DNA from: Sulfuricaulis limicola
GTDB lineage: Bacteria > Pseudomonadota > Gammaproteobacteria > Acidiferrobacterales > Sulfurifustaceae
DNA: 64,000 nt
Reading direction: 5' to 3'
Assembly: GCF_002355735.1 (NCBI RefSeq)
Contig: NZ_AP014879.1
Coordinates: 682,001 to 746,000, forward strand
Positions 1-10,586 of the stretch are shown here, piece by piece (position 1 is the first letter of the stretch; every line of letters begins with the position of its first letter). The notes under the pieces were generated by a model. That model saw only the letters and a list, made by a program, of their open reading frames with translations. It made no database searches and was not told the DNA's origin. Both the position numbers and the translations under genes were made by a program.

Positions 1-182
1 TCTTCGAGTCTCATGGTGGCGCGGCGAGTACGGCATTCCTGGAATGGCACAGCCAGACAGGGTGATTGAAAAGTGCGGACTGGCTTTGTCCAGGCGCTTC
101 ATTATAAATTATAGAGCACTTACGCGGGGTTACCGGCTGTCCGGAATAACGAAGCAGATGGCTGGCACCGGCGATCACGGGG
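1..182. other. Region upstream of htpX, no gene recognised
   Basis: I see no recognisable gene here. One plus-strand frame stays open from base 2 to a stop near 187, but its roughly 60 residues resemble nothing I know and have no clear start. It could be the tail of an upstream gene cut by the window edge or plain intergenic DNA. The stretch around 95-125 is AT-rich compared with its surroundings. Confidence 0.4.
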
Positions 183-211
183 ATTGAACTTGCGCGGCGC
201 CGACCCCATCT
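183..211 (+). promoter_or_regulatory. Putative sigma-32 (heat-shock) promoter of htpX
   Basis: A -35 box ATTGAAC (183-189) is separated by 14 bases from a -10 box CCCCATCT (204-211). The consensus for the heat-shock sigma factor RpoH is CTTGAAA, 13-15 bases, CCCCATNT, so the -10 is a full match and the -35 differs at two positions. It lies about 43 bp before the htpX start. htpX is heat-shock induced in E. coli, which agrees. Confidence 0.6.
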
Positions 212-253
212 AACAGCCGGAAATGGTTTAACTGACTGGAGAATCCAAATCTT

Positions 254-1138
254 ATGAAGCGCATATTGCTGTTCGTGGGGACCAACATCGCCGTCCTGCT
301 GGTGCTCAGCATCACGGCCAGTATCCTGATTCGCGCGCTGGGCATCGAGGAGATGCCGGGCGGACTGAATCTGCAGTCACTCATCGTCTTCGCCGCGGTG
401 CTCGGTTTCGGCGGCTCGTTCATCTCGCTCGCCATGTCCAAATGGATGGCCAAGCGCGCCACCGGCGCCATGGTCATCGAGCAGCCGCGCAACGCCACCG
501 AGCAGTGGCTGTTCGAGACGGTGCGGCGCCAGGCCAAGCAGGCCGGCATCGGCATGCCGGAAGTGGCGGTTTACGACGCCCCGGACATCAATGCCTTCGC
601 CACCGGCATGAAGCGGGACGCGGCGCTGGTCGCGGTCAGCACCGGCCTGTTGCAGTCCATGGACAAGGACGAGGCCGAGGCAGTGCTGGGCCATGAAATC
701 ACGCACGTCGCCAACGGCGACATGGTGACGCTGGCGCTGATCCAGGGCGTGGTCAACACCTTCGTGATCGTGCTGTCGCGCGTGGTCGGTTATTTCGTCG
801 ACCGCGTGCTGCTCAAGAACGAGCGCGGTTATGGCATAGGCTTTTATGTCAGCACCATGGTGGCGCAAGTTGTGCTCGGCATCCTGGCGAGCATGATCGT
901 CATGTGGTTCAGCCGCCAGCGCGAATTCCGCGCCGACCGCGGCGGCGCCAAACTGGCCGGCCGCGAGAAGATGATCGCCGCGCTCGAACGCCTCAAGGCG
1001 GCGCACGAACCGGCGCAACTGCCCGACCAGATGGCTGCCTTCGGCATTTCCGGCGGACGGGAAGGCGGCTGGAAGCATCTGTTCATGTCGCACCCGCCGC
1101 TGGACGAGCGCATCGCCGCCCTGCAACAGGCGCGCTGA
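254..1138 (+). CDS. htpX: Heat-shock membrane zinc protease HtpX
   Basis: HtpX is an inner-membrane metalloprotease (M48 family) that degrades misfolded membrane proteins, backing up FtsH. The 294-residue length is normal for the family. Two hydrophobic segments lie near the N-terminus (about residues 5-25 and 38-57). The zinc motif HEITH lies at 147-151 and the downstream third-ligand region reads REFRAD. Two more hydrophobic segments follow the zinc motif. The ATG at 254 has a GGAGAA ribosome-binding site about 10 bases upstream. A sigma-32-like promoter precedes the gene and a strong terminator follows, so it is probably a single-gene unit. Confidence 0.96.
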   Translation: MKRILLFVGTNIAVLLVLSITASILIRALGIEEMPGGLNLQSLIVFAAVLGFGGSFISLAMSKWMAKRATGAMVIEQPRNATEQWLFETVRRQAKQAGIGMPEVAVYDAPDINAFATGMKRDAALVAVSTGLLQSMDKDEAEAVLGHEITHVANGDMVTLALIQGVVNTFVIVLSRVVGYFVDRVLLKNERGYGIGFYVSTMVAQVVLGILASMIVMWFSRQREFRADRGGAKLAGREKMIAALERLKAAHEPAQLPDQMAAFGISGGREGGWKHLFMSHPPLDERIAALQQAR

Positions 1139-1161
1139 GCGTGACATATTGGTGAACCGGA

Positions 1162-1198
1162 ACCCGCTGCGTGAAAACGCAGCGGGTTTTTCGTTTTC
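1162..1198 (+). terminator. Rho-independent terminator after htpX
   Basis: A perfect 11-bp stem (1162-1172 with 1177-1187) closes a GAAA loop and is followed by TTTTTCGTTTT. It ends the htpX transcript about 25 bp after the stop. Confidence 0.92.
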
Positions 1199-1293
1199 AG
1201 GCGAGAATGCAGCCGGCCGACAGCAACTAATATTCAAAAGCGCGGTCGCAATACCGACATCATGGGGCCCCCATGACTTCCGGGAGAACAGGC

Positions 1294-2265
<972 letters not shown>

Positions 2266-2306
2266 ATAATTTTCACCGCCAGGGCGCCAGGCACGCCAGG
2301 AAAATC

Positions 2307-2936
2307 GTGTTCGACCGAAACCAGCAAATCCGTTGGGTTATCAAGCCGGCGATTTTTATGCTCGCGTTGATACCGTTGGCAATTCTGATTTATCGCGCCC
2401 TGACCAACGATCTCGGCGCCAATCCCATCGAAACTATCAACCGCTACACCGGCGATTGGGTGCTGCGCTTTCTCATGCTCACGCTGGCCGTCACGCCGTT
2501 GCGGCGCCTGACCGGCTGGAACGGGCTGTTGCGTTACCGGCGCATGCTGGGACTGTTCGCCTTTTTTTACGCCTGCCTGCATTTCCTGTCTTACGCCTGG
2601 CTCGACCAGTATTTCGTGCTTGCGGATATCATTAAAGACGTAATCAAGCGGCCGTATATCACGGTCGGGTTCGCCAGTTTCCTGATGCTGATTCCGCTGG
2701 CTCTGACTTCCACGAACGCCATGATCCGGCGCCTGGGCGCGAAACGCTGGCAGCAACTGCATAGACTGGTCTATCTCATCGGCATCGGCGGCGTGGTGCA
2801 CTTTCTGTGGCTGGTGAAATCCGACATCCGTGAACCGCTGGTTTACGGTGTCGTGCTGGCCCTGTTGCTCGGGTTCCGGCTGTGGGACAGGAGGCGCCGG
2901 ACGCCTGATGTGATCCCTTCCGGCGCCGTTCGCTGA
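2307..2936 (+). CDS. msrQ: Haem b membrane subunit MsrQ (YedZ)
   Basis: MsrQ is the inner-membrane cytochrome b of the MsrPQ system, passing electrons from the respiratory chain or flavin reductase to periplasmic MsrP. The 209-residue protein has about six hydrophobic segments. Haem-ligand histidines are visible in ACLHFLSYAW and in the QLHRLVYL/GGVVHFLW helices. The start is a GTG at 2307, preceded by CCAGGAAAA. It follows msrP directly and belongs to the ferric reductase-like transmembrane family. Confidence 0.94.
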   Translation: MFDRNQQIRWVIKPAIFMLALIPLAILIYRALTNDLGANPIETINRYTGDWVLRFLMLTLAVTPLRRLTGWNGLLRYRRMLGLFAFFYACLHFLSYAWLDQYFVLADIIKDVIKRPYITVGFASFLMLIPLALTSTNAMIRRLGAKRWQQLHRLVYLIGIGGVVHFLWLVKSDIREPLVYGVVLALLLGFRLWDRRRRTPDVIPSGAVR

Positions 2937-3057
2937 ATTCCCTCCAGACGCGGGCTTTCAGAAACGAGCGTTTGAGTCGGACCGGCCGCGGGCAGGCTTG
3001 CCAGTCCCAGGGCAAAGTGAAATGATTTGCCTTGATAAAAAAATTATCTGATAACCG

Positions 3058-3942
3058 ATGGATATCGATCTTCTCAGGACCTTCCTTGAGGTCTATCGCA
3101 CCCGTCACTTTGGCCGGACCGCGGAAAATCTCTACCTGACCCAGTCGGCGGTGAGTGCCCGTATTCGCCTGCTCGAAGAGACGCTCGGCGCGCCGCTGTT
3201 CACTCGCGCGCGCAACGACATCCAGCTGACGCCGGCCGGCACGCGCATGCTGAAATACGCCGAGGCCATCATCAATGCCTGGAACCGCGCGCGCCAGGAC
3301 GCGGCGCTCGGCGAGGAAGACAAGGTTTCGCTCGCCATCGGCGCGTCCTACAGCCTGTGGGATATTCTGCTCCAGGACTGGATGCACCGGTTGTACGGCA
3401 CGATGCCGCGCGTGTCCTTGCAGGCCGAAGCGCATGGCCCGGAATTGCTCATTCGCAAGCTGCTCGACCGCGCCCTCGACGTGGCTTTCATGTTCGAGCC
3501 GCCGCAGATGGCGGAGCTCGAGGCGCGCGAGGTGGCGTCAATCAAATTGATCATGGTGGCGGATCGCCCGAGTCTGACGGCGCGCGAGGCCGTAGGTAGC
3601 GGTTACATCATGACCGAGTGGGGCACGTCATTCGCCATCACGCATGCCCGGCACTTTCCCGACATGCCGCCGCCCGCGGTGCGCATGGGGCCGGGACGCA
3701 TGGCGTTGGCGTTCCTGTTGCATCACGGCGGTGCCACGTATCTGGCGGAGCAGATGGTCAGCGAGCATCTCGCCTCGGGACGCCTGCAGCGCGTGGATGA
3801 CGCCCCGGTCATCGACCGTCAGGTGCATGTCGTTTACCCGCTCGCGAGCGAGCGCAAGCCGCTGCTGGAGCAGGCGCTGAGCCTGATGGCGCCGCGTCAA
3901 GCGGCCACGGCGGCGACCCACGCGGCCGAGCCGGCGCTTTAA
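3058..3942 (+). CDS. LysR-family transcriptional regulator, HdfR-like
   Basis: This is a 294-residue LysR-type regulator. The winged helix-turn-helix occupies about residues 1-60 ([20 protein letters not shown], then TQSAVSARI), followed by a substrate-binding-like effector domain. The DNA-binding end resembles the HdfR subgroup, which in E. coli affects flagellar regulation, but the target here is unknown. The gene starts at an ATG after an AT-rich stretch (3035-3057) that may hold its promoter. hslV begins 46 bp after its stop, so the two could share a transcript. Confidence 0.85.
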   Translation: MDIDLLRTFLEVYRTRHFGRTAENLYLTQSAVSARIRLLEETLGAPLFTRARNDIQLTPAGTRMLKYAEAIINAWNRARQDAALGEEDKVSLAIGASYSLWDILLQDWMHRLYGTMPRVSLQAEAHGPELLIRKLLDRALDVAFMFEPPQMAELEAREVASIKLIMVADRPSLTAREAVGSGYIMTEWGTSFAITHARHFPDMPPPAVRMGPGRMALAFLLHHGGATYLAEQMVSEHLASGRLQRVDDAPVIDRQVHVVYPLASERKPLLEQALSLMAPRQAATAATHAAEPAL

Positions 3943-3988
3943 GCCGGTCGCCGCGAACCTGTCCCGCCTTTCATCCGAGGAATTCAAA

Positions 3989-4534
3989 TTGCAACAACCG
4001 CTGTTACATGGAACCACGATTTTATCGGTGCGTCGCAACGGGCACGTGGTCATCGGCGGCGATGGCCAGGTGACCATGGGCAACACCGTCATGAAGGCCA
4101 ATGCGCGCAAGGTGCGCCGCCTGTACAAGGACCAGGTCATCGCCGGCTTTGCCGGCGGCACCGCCGATGCCTTCACGTTGTTTGAGCGCTTCGAGGGCAA
4201 GCTGGAAAAACACCAGGGACAGCTGACGCGCGCCGCCGTGGAGCTGGCCAAGGACTGGCGCACCGACCGCCTCCTGCGCCGTCTCGAGGCGCTGCTGGCG
4301 GTGGCGGACAAGACCGCCTCGCTCGTGATCACCGGTCAGGGCGACGTCATTGAGCCAGAGAACGGGCTCATCGCCATCGGCTCCGGTGGGCCGTATGCGC
4401 AGGCCGCGGCGCGCGCCCTGATGGAAAACACGGAACTCGATGCGCGCGCCATCGTCGAGCAGGCCTTGAATATTGCCGCCGACATCTGCATTTATACCAA
4501 TCGCAACCTCACCATTGAAGAGCTTCAGGGTTGA
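3989..4534 (+). CDS. hslV: ATP-dependent protease peptidase subunit HslV
   Basis: HslV is the proteasome-like threonine peptidase of the HslUV (ClpQY) protease. The mature enzyme would start at the Thr after the short propeptide [16 protein letters not shown] is the conserved N-terminus of the active protein. The Gly-Gly-Asp-Gly-Gln segment and GSGGPYA are typical. The start is a TTG at 3989 preceded by CCGAGGAA; no ATG or GTG fits upstream. The stop overlaps the start region of hslU, so the pair is translationally linked. I found no sigma-32 box immediately upstream. Confidence 0.96.
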   Translation: MQQPLLHGTTILSVRRNGHVVIGGDGQVTMGNTVMKANARKVRRLYKDQVIAGFAGGTADAFTLFERFEGKLEKHQGQLTRAAVELAKDWRTDRLLRRLEALLAVADKTASLVITGQGDVIEPENGLIAIGSGGPYAQAAARALMENTELDARAIVEQALNIAADICIYTNRNLTIEELQG

Positions 4535-4536
4535 CC

Positions 4537-5877
4537 ATGTCGGAAATGACCCCGCGGGAAATCGTCCAGGAACTGGACAAACACATCGTCGGCCAGGCGG
4601 CCGCCAAACGCGCCGTGGCCATCGCGCTGCGCAACCGCTGGCGCCGGGCGCAGGTGGCGGATGAGGCCCTGCGTGCCGAGATCACGCCAAAAAATATTTT
4701 GATGATCGGTCCGACCGGCGTCGGCAAGACCGAGATCGCGCGCCGGCTGGCCCGCCTCGCCAACGCGCCCTTCATCAAGGTCGAGGCCACCAAATTCACC
4801 GAAGTCGGCTATGTCGGACGCGACGTGGATTCGATTATCCGCGACCTCATGGATATGGCGGTCAAGCTGACGCGCGTGGAGGAAATGGCCCGGGTTCGCA
4901 CCCGCGCCGAAGACGCCGCCGAGGACCGGATTCTGGATATTCTGGTGCCGCCGGCGCGTGAAGTGGGCTTCGCGGTGGGCGATACCTCGCGCCCGAGCGA
5001 CGGCGCGGCGCGCCAGATGTTTCGCAAGAAATTGCGCGAGGGATCGATGGACGATCAGGAGATCGAAGTCGAGCTGTCGGCGCCGGCCATGGGCGTGGAG
5101 ATCATCACCCCGCCCGGCATGGAGGAAATGACCAGCCAGTTGCAGGGCTTGTTCCAGAACATGGGCGGTCGCCGTGCACGCCCGCGCAAGATCAAAATAC
5201 GCGAAGCCCGGAAACTGCTGGCTGAGGAAGAAGCGTCCAAACTCGTCAACGAAGACGACATCAAGAGCCGGGCCTTGCAGCGCGTGGAGCAGCACGGCAT
5301 CGTGTTCATCGACGAGATCGACAAGATTGTCGGCCGTAATGAAGGGCGCGGCCCCGATGTCTCGCGCGAAGGCGTGCAGCGCGATCTGCTGCCGCTGGTG
5401 GAAGGCTGCACGGTCTCGACCAAATACGGCATGGTCAAGACCGACCATATTCTTTTCATCGCCTCGGGCGCATTTCATCTTTCCAAACCCTCGGACCTCA
5501 TACCAGAAATGCAGGGCCGCCTGCCGATCCGGGTCGAGCTCGATCCGCTGAACGCCGATGACTTCGAACGCATCCTGACCGAACCGGATGCCTCACTGAC
5601 CGAGCAGTACAGCGCCCTGCTGGCGACCGAGGGTCACAAGCTCGAATACACGCCCGATGGCGTGCGCCGCATCGCCGAGGTGGCGTGGCAGGTGAACGAA
5701 CGCACCGAAAACATCGGCGCGCGCCGCCTGCACACCGTCATGGAGCGCCTGCTCGAAACGATTTCCTTCGAGGCCGCCGACCGCGGCAATGAAACGACCG
5801 TGGTGGATGCCGCCTACGTTGACCGGCACCTGGGCAGCCTGGTCGGCAACGAAGACCTCGCGCGCTATATCCTCTGA
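4537..5877 (+). CDS. hslU: ATP-dependent protease ATPase subunit HslU
   Basis: HslU is the AAA+ unfoldase that feeds substrates to HslV. The N-terminus [16 protein letters not shown] is nearly identical to E. coli HslU, which fixes the start at the ATG at 4537; a TTG six bases upstream is in frame but less likely. Walker A is GPTGVGKT, Walker B is FIDEIDK, the intermediate I-domain spans roughly residues 110-240, and the C-terminus EDLARYIL carries the HslV-docking tail. The length of 446 is standard. The gene begins 2 bp after the hslV stop. Confidence 0.97.
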   Translation: MSEMTPREIVQELDKHIVGQAAAKRAVAIALRNRWRRAQVADEALRAEITPKNILMIGPTGVGKTEIARRLARLANAPFIKVEATKFTEVGYVGRDVDSIIRDLMDMAVKLTRVEEMARVRTRAEDAAEDRILDILVPPAREVGFAVGDTSRPSDGAARQMFRKKLREGSMDDQEIEVELSAPAMGVEIITPPGMEEMTSQLQGLFQNMGGRRARPRKIKIREARKLLAEEEASKLVNEDDIKSRALQRVEQHGIVFIDEIDKIVGRNEGRGPDVSREGVQRDLLPLVEGCTVSTKYGMVKTDHILFIASGAFHLSKPSDLIPEMQGRLPIRVELDPLNADDFERILTEPDASLTEQYSALLATEGHKLEYTPDGVRRIAEVAWQVNERTENIGARRLHTVMERLLETISFEAADRGNETTVVDAAYVDRHLGSLVGNEDLARYIL

Positions 5878-5929
5878 CGGCCGCCCCGGCGGTTTTCGAT
5901 TTTCCTGATTTTCCGCGATTTTTTTCGCG

Positions 5930-5957
5930 CTTGAAATTTCCCCTGTCGTCCCCATTA
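5930..5957 (+). promoter_or_regulatory. Consensus sigma-32 promoter of hsp20
   Basis: The -35 CTTGAAA (5930-5936) and the -10 CCCCATTA (5950-5957) are separated by 13 bases. The -35 matches the RpoH consensus exactly, and the -10 matches except for the final T. It lies about 100 bp upstream of the Hsp20 gene and nothing else starts in between. Confidence 0.8.
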
Positions 5958-6058
5958 AGAAAATCGCGATACGGCAGAATGAACCTGAGGATTACGAGGC
6001 AGGTTCAACGAATGCCGTAAATCCGATTATTCAACTGATTGAGCTGGAGGTGTTTTTT

Positions 6059-6520
6059 ATGACGCGACTGATGCGACGTGAAGACCGGACCCCGCTGACC
6101 CGCTGGGGCTTGTGGGACAACGATATCGACCGGATGTTTCAGGGCTTCCTGAGCCCGATGCGCTGGGTGGAAGAGGCGCGCGGCGAAGACCTGTTTCCGG
6201 CCATGGACGTGAAGGAACGCGATGACGCCTATGTCATCGTCGCCGACGTTCCGGGCGCGAAGAAAGAGGACATCGACGTAACGCTGGAAAACGGCATTCT
6301 CACCATTACCGCCGAGACCAAGAGCGAGAAGGAAGAGAAGGAAGGCGAACGCGTGCTGCGCAAGGAACGCCGTTACGGCAAATATGTCCGCAGCCTGCGG
6401 CTCGGCACGCAGATCGACGAGAAGGGCGTGAAGGCCAACTACAAGGACGGGGTGCTGGAACTGACCCTGCCCAAGGCCGAGGAAGTGAAGCCCAAGAAGA
6501 TTACAGTGGACGTAGCATAA
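6059..6520 (+). CDS. Small heat-shock protein, Hsp20/alpha-crystallin family
   Basis: This is an ATP-independent holdase that binds unfolding proteins and keeps them refoldable. The alpha-crystallin domain covers about residues 45-150, starting at FPAMDVKERDDAY and ending with the GVLELTLPK motif and a short PKKITVDVA tail. The flexible N-terminal arm is rich in Arg and Met. I chose the ATG at 6059, which has GGAGG about 8 bases upstream; a GTG three codons earlier is in frame. The gene has its own sigma-32 promoter and terminator, so it is a separate heat-shock unit next to hslVU. Confidence 0.93.
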   Translation: MTRLMRREDRTPLTRWGLWDNDIDRMFQGFLSPMRWVEEARGEDLFPAMDVKERDDAYVIVADVPGAKKEDIDVTLENGILTITAETKSEKEEKEGERVLRKERRYGKYVRSLRLGTQIDEKGVKANYKDGVLELTLPKAEEVKPKKITVDVA

Positions 6521-6551
6521 TCTGTCATTACCGGGAAGGATTCCCGGAACC

Positions 6552-6583
6552 AGAAAGGCCGCGCAAGCGGCCTTTCTTTTTTG
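6552..6583 (+). terminator. Rho-independent terminator after hsp20
   Basis: An 11-bp perfect stem (6552-6562 with 6567-6577) closes a GCAA loop and ends in six Ts, 32 bp after the hsp20 stop. A smaller hairpin, CCGGGAA/TTCCCGG, lies just before it at about 6530-6547. Confidence 0.92.
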
Positions 6584-6627
6584 GTCTTTTGTTCCGGCAT
6601 GCTGACTTTAACGTGAATATGCGCTAA

Positions 6628-7701
<1,074 letters not shown>

Positions 7702-7706
7702 TCGCC

Positions 7707-8291
7707 ATGGCCCGACCGCGCCGCGGCGAACGCCGCCAGACCATTCTCGAGACGCTGGCGCACATGCTCGAGAAAAACCAGGGCGAGCACATCACCACGG
7801 CCCAGCTCGCGCGCGCCGTCGGCGTTTCCGAGGCCGCGCTGTACCGCCATTTCGCCAGCAAGGCCAAGATGTTCGAGGGCTTGCTGGAATTCATCGAAGA
7901 GACGCTGTTCACCCGCATCAACAAAATCCTCGCGGAAGAATCCCGCGCTGAGGCGCGGGTGCAGAGCATCCTGTTCCTGCTGCTCGGTTTCGCCGACAAG
8001 AACCCCGGCATGGCGCGCCTGCTGTACGGCGACGTGCTGGTGGGCGAGACCGAGCGCCTGCGCCAACGCGTGGTGCAGATTTACGAACGCATTGAAACCC
8101 AGTTGAAGCAGATTCTGCGCGAGGCGGAAGCTGGCGAGAATTTGCGCGTGCCTGTTGCCGACACCGCGGCGTTGTTGCTGGCGGTGGTCGAAGGGTCGAT
8201 CACAAGATATGTGCGCAGCGAATTTCAGTCTTCTCCCGTAGCCGGGTGGGAGAGGCAGTGGGATTTATTGCGGAAGGGTGTTTTTGGTTGA
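7707..8291 (+). CDS. slmA: Nucleoid occlusion factor SlmA (TetR family)
   Basis: SlmA is a DNA-binding protein that blocks FtsZ ring assembly over the nucleoid. The 194-residue protein has a TetR-type helix-turn-helix at about 28-50 (TTAQLARAVGVSEAALYRHF) and a C-terminal dimerisation domain with the LLLGFADKNPGMARLLYGD segment characteristic of SlmA. In many gammaproteobacteria slmA sits near pyrE, dut and coaBC; here it follows argB, which is also a known arrangement. Confidence 0.92.
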   Translation: MARPRRGERRQTILETLAHMLEKNQGEHITTAQLARAVGVSEAALYRHFASKAKMFEGLLEFIEETLFTRINKILAEESRAEARVQSILFLLLGFADKNPGMARLLYGDVLVGETERLRQRVVQIYERIETQLKQILREAEAGENLRVPVADTAALLLAVVEGSITRYVRSEFQSSPVAGWERQWDLLRKGVFG

Positions 8292-8294
8292 GGT

Positions 8295-8513
8295 GTCATT
8301 CCGGCGCAAGCCGGAATCCAGGTCTTGAATGGTTCGCGCGCTTTGCGCGCGACTCAAAAGCAATAATTGCGGTTCTCGCACCGCGGGCGAGGTACTTTTC
8401 TTTGCTCGCGCAAAGAAAAGTAACCTGCCGTGGGTCAGCCACCCACAAGTAGCTTTTCATCATCGCCGCAGGCGATACAAAAAAGACTGGATTCCCGCTT
8501 CCGCGGGAATGAC
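8295..8513. repeat. MITE-like non-coding element, short copy (219 bp)
   Basis: The element is bounded by inverted ends: GTCATTCCGG...CCGGAATCCA at 8295-8320 and TGGATTCCCG...CGGGAATGAC at 8488-8513. It contains an inner palindrome around GGTACTTTTCTTTGC/GCAAAGAAAAGTAACC (8391-8425). The first 130 bases are nearly the same as the start of a larger element at 33322. Nothing in it looks like a gene. It separates the convergent slmA and GIDE-domain genes. Confidence 0.75.
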
Positions 8514-8532
8514 GCGCTAGGAATAGAGAAAA

Positions 8533-9522
8533 CTAAACAAACTTCGCGTTGAACACCCATACCGCCGCCAAGCCAAGCAAAAAACACGCCCCGGCATATA
8601 ACACCGCCCACAGCTTGTAACGCTTGGTCAGTTCCGCCTGTGTGAACGCCGACAGGATGTATGGCCGTGAGCCGTCGCGGGTCGGGCCGAGGACGCTGAG
8701 GCCGTCGGCGGAGTGGATCACCTGTTCCTGGCGGTTCTTCATGGTTTCGCGTCGCGCTTGCGCGCGGGCGAGGCGCCATTCGATTTCATCGATCTTGCCG
8801 TCCTTGTTGAGATCGAAGCGCTGCAACAGCGTCGGCTGGTCCTGTTTCCAGTCCTTGAGCAGGGCGCGCACGTCTTCGTCCACAGTCGGCTGGCTGGTGT
8901 AGCTGCTGACGCTTTTCAACAGCCCGAGCGCATAGAGCCGCTCGCCGGAATTGATGCGTTCCTCGGTCAGGCGATAGCTGCCGCTGCCTATGTTCGAAGT
9001 AAAAAAACTGGAAACACCGGCCGGTCGGTGGAGCGGGCCGCCCAGCATGGAGCTCGAACGCCAGCTGTCCTTGTGCCGTGATGTCACGTCCGCGCCCTCG
9101 GGATCGATCACGACGCGCCCGGTGTCGTCCTGCAACCAGAAAGTCTCGGCGCTTTCGCCTTTTTCGACTACTTCCCAGCGGGTCTGCGTGTGGCCTTTGT
9201 AATTAGTTTTGACCTGTTGTTCGATCTTGTAGCGGAACCATACACAGGGCAGGCCGGTGAGCTTGGCGATGATCGGCGGGCCGTCCATGAGTTTGCCCGT
9301 GCCTTCGAGTTCCACGTAACCCTGTGGCGCCGAGCGGATTTTGGCGGTGGGAGTGTCTTCGATGAGGCGGATGTGACTGACATTACGCCAAGTACACCAC
9401 GAGCAGAAGGCGCAACCGCCCGCGAGCACCACGACGGCAATGCCGACCATGGCGGGATCGCTGTGATGGATATTGCTGGCGAGCCCGGCCAACCACTGCG
9501 CCAGCGGACCGGAGGACGACAT
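8533..9522 (-). CDS. Membrane protein with GIDE-type domain and an EF-hand
   Basis: This 329-residue protein has a hydrophobic helix at about 23-45, a central region resembling the GIDE (BAM) domain named after the human mitochondrial E3 ligase MUL1 (about 70-210, with GKLMDGPPIIAKLTGLPCVW), and a second membrane helix at about 303-324. No RING finger is present. Between domain and last helix is a canonical EF-hand calcium loop with D237, N239, D241, I244, D245 and E248, flanked by charged helices. It follows lemA by 2 bp; lemA and GIDE-domain genes are often neighbours in bacteria. The function is unknown. It may be a membrane-stress or envelope protein, and calcium binding is inferred from the loop only. 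Confidence 0.75.
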   Translation of the reverse strand: MSSSGPLAQWLAGLASNIHHSDPAMVGIAVVVLAGGCAFCSWCTWRNVSHIRLIEDTPTAKIRSAPQGYVELEGTGKLMDGPPIIAKLTGLPCVWFRYKIEQQVKTNYKGHTQTRWEVVEKGESAETFWLQDDTGRVVIDPEGADVTSRHKDSWRSSSMLGGPLHRPAGVSSFFTSNIGSGSYRLTEERINSGERLYALGLLKSVSSYTSQPTVDEDVRALLKDWKQDQPTLLQRFDLNKDGKIDEIEWRLARAQARRETMKNRQEQVIHSADGLSVLGPTRDGSRPYILSAFTQAELTKRYKLWAVLYAGACFLLGLAAVWVFNAKFV

Positions 9523-9524
9523 TT

Positions 9525-10100
9525 TTAAGTATTGAAGAGCGCTTTGACGTTGACGTCCTTGAGCTCGCTCTCCTTGAACCGGAGAAGGGGCTTCTGTTCG
9601 AAGCGGAACAGCGTGGCGATCACATTGTCGGGAAAAGTCTCGATGCGGATGTTATTGGCGTTGACCGAGTCGTTGTAGAACTCGCGACGGTCGGCGATCT
9701 GCGCCTCGAGCTGCGAGATGCGGTTTTGCAGGTGCTGGAAGTTCTCATTGGCGCGCAGTTCCGGGTAATTCTCAGCGACGGCAAAGAGATTCATCAACCC
9801 GGCGCGCAGCTGGGTCTCGGCGGCGCCGACGGCGGCCACGTCACCGGCCTCGCGCGCCTGGCTCACCGCCGCGCGTGCCTGGGTGACTTTTTCCAGCACG
9901 CCGCGCTCATGCTTCATGTACTGTTTGCAGGCCTCGACCAGCTTGGGCAGCTCGTCGTGGCGTTGCTTCATCAGCACGTCAATGTTCGACCAGGACTGCG
10001 CGACGTTGTTTTTGAGTCGCACGAAGTTGTTGTACATCGTCACGGCATAGAGAAATAGCGCGCCGAAAATGCCGAGAAAGACGAAGGTCGCGATGGACAT
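9525..10100 (-). CDS. lemA: LemA family protein
   Basis: LemA proteins are small, N-terminally membrane-anchored proteins with a long alpha-helical domain on the outside. Their molecular role is not established. The 191-residue protein has one hydrophobic helix at about 3-22, then YNNFVRLKNNVAQSWSNIDV and a helical body with QNRISQLEAQIADRREFYND, all typical. The ATG at 10100 has GGAG 7 bases upstream. It is translated just before the GIDE/EF-hand gene on the same strand. Confidence 0.92.
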   Translation of the reverse strand: MSIATFVFLGIFGALFLYAVTMYNNFVRLKNNVAQSWSNIDVLMKQRHDELPKLVEACKQYMKHERGVLEKVTQARAAVSQAREAGDVAAVGAAETQLRAGLMNLFAVAENYPELRANENFQHLQNRISQLEAQIADRREFYNDSVNANNIRIETFPDNVIATLFRFEQKPLLRFKESELKDVNVKALFNT

Positions 10101-10163
10101 GATGGCTCCTTGGAAGCCTGAAAGGGCTTTAGTAAAGGAGTATAGACGCCGTCGGCGCCGTCG

Positions 10164-10586
10164 CTAGCGCACGGGCCCTTCCTGCAGGGCGATGGGGACT
10201 TCTTCAATGGTGCGGTTGTGGATATGAAAGCCGCGCATTTCCAGCACACCCTTGGTGCCCAGTGAAATAATCAGGTAAAGCACGGCCGGGTATTCGTGCT
10301 GTTCGACATCGGCCAGCGAGGGCAGGGGCGGGGAGTCGGGATGAGAATGAAAAATCGCGGCCAGTTCCTCGCCGCGCTCACGCATGGCGCGCATGGCATC
10401 GATCTGCGCCTTGGGATCGAGCGCAAAGAAACGCTTCCTGTCGCCAGCCTGATTGGGTACCGGGTAGCAATTCCGGAAGCCGCGGCTGTCGCGCGAGATC
10501 AGGCCGCAGATTTCCTCGTCCGGCGATTTCTGCGCCAGCTGCAGCAGCTGGTTCACGATCGGGCGCGGCAGGCGCACGGCGTTCAT
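10164..10586 (-). CDS. JAMM/MPN+ (M67 family) zinc metallopeptidase
   Basis: This 140-residue protein belongs to the Mov34/MPN/PAD-1 family, whose members cut peptides or isopeptides next to ubiquitin-like folds. The full JAMM signature is visible: the upstream glutamate in EEICGLI and HSHPDSPPLPSLAD, which matches HxHx7SxxD. The ATG at 10586 overlaps the moeB stop as ATGA, so translation is coupled to the E1-like enzyme. A longer in-frame version extends 18 residues into moeB but would lack a sensible start. The likely job is trimming a ThiS/MoaD-like sulfur-carrier protein or related substrate; no such carrier gene is in this window. Confidence 0.88.
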   Translation of the reverse strand: MNAVRLPRPIVNQLLQLAQKSPDEEICGLISRDSRGFRNCYPVPNQAGDRKRFFALDPKAQIDAMRAMRERGEELAAIFHSHPDSPPLPSLADVEQHEYPAVLYLIISLGTKGVLEMRGFHIHNRTIEEVPIALQEGPVR

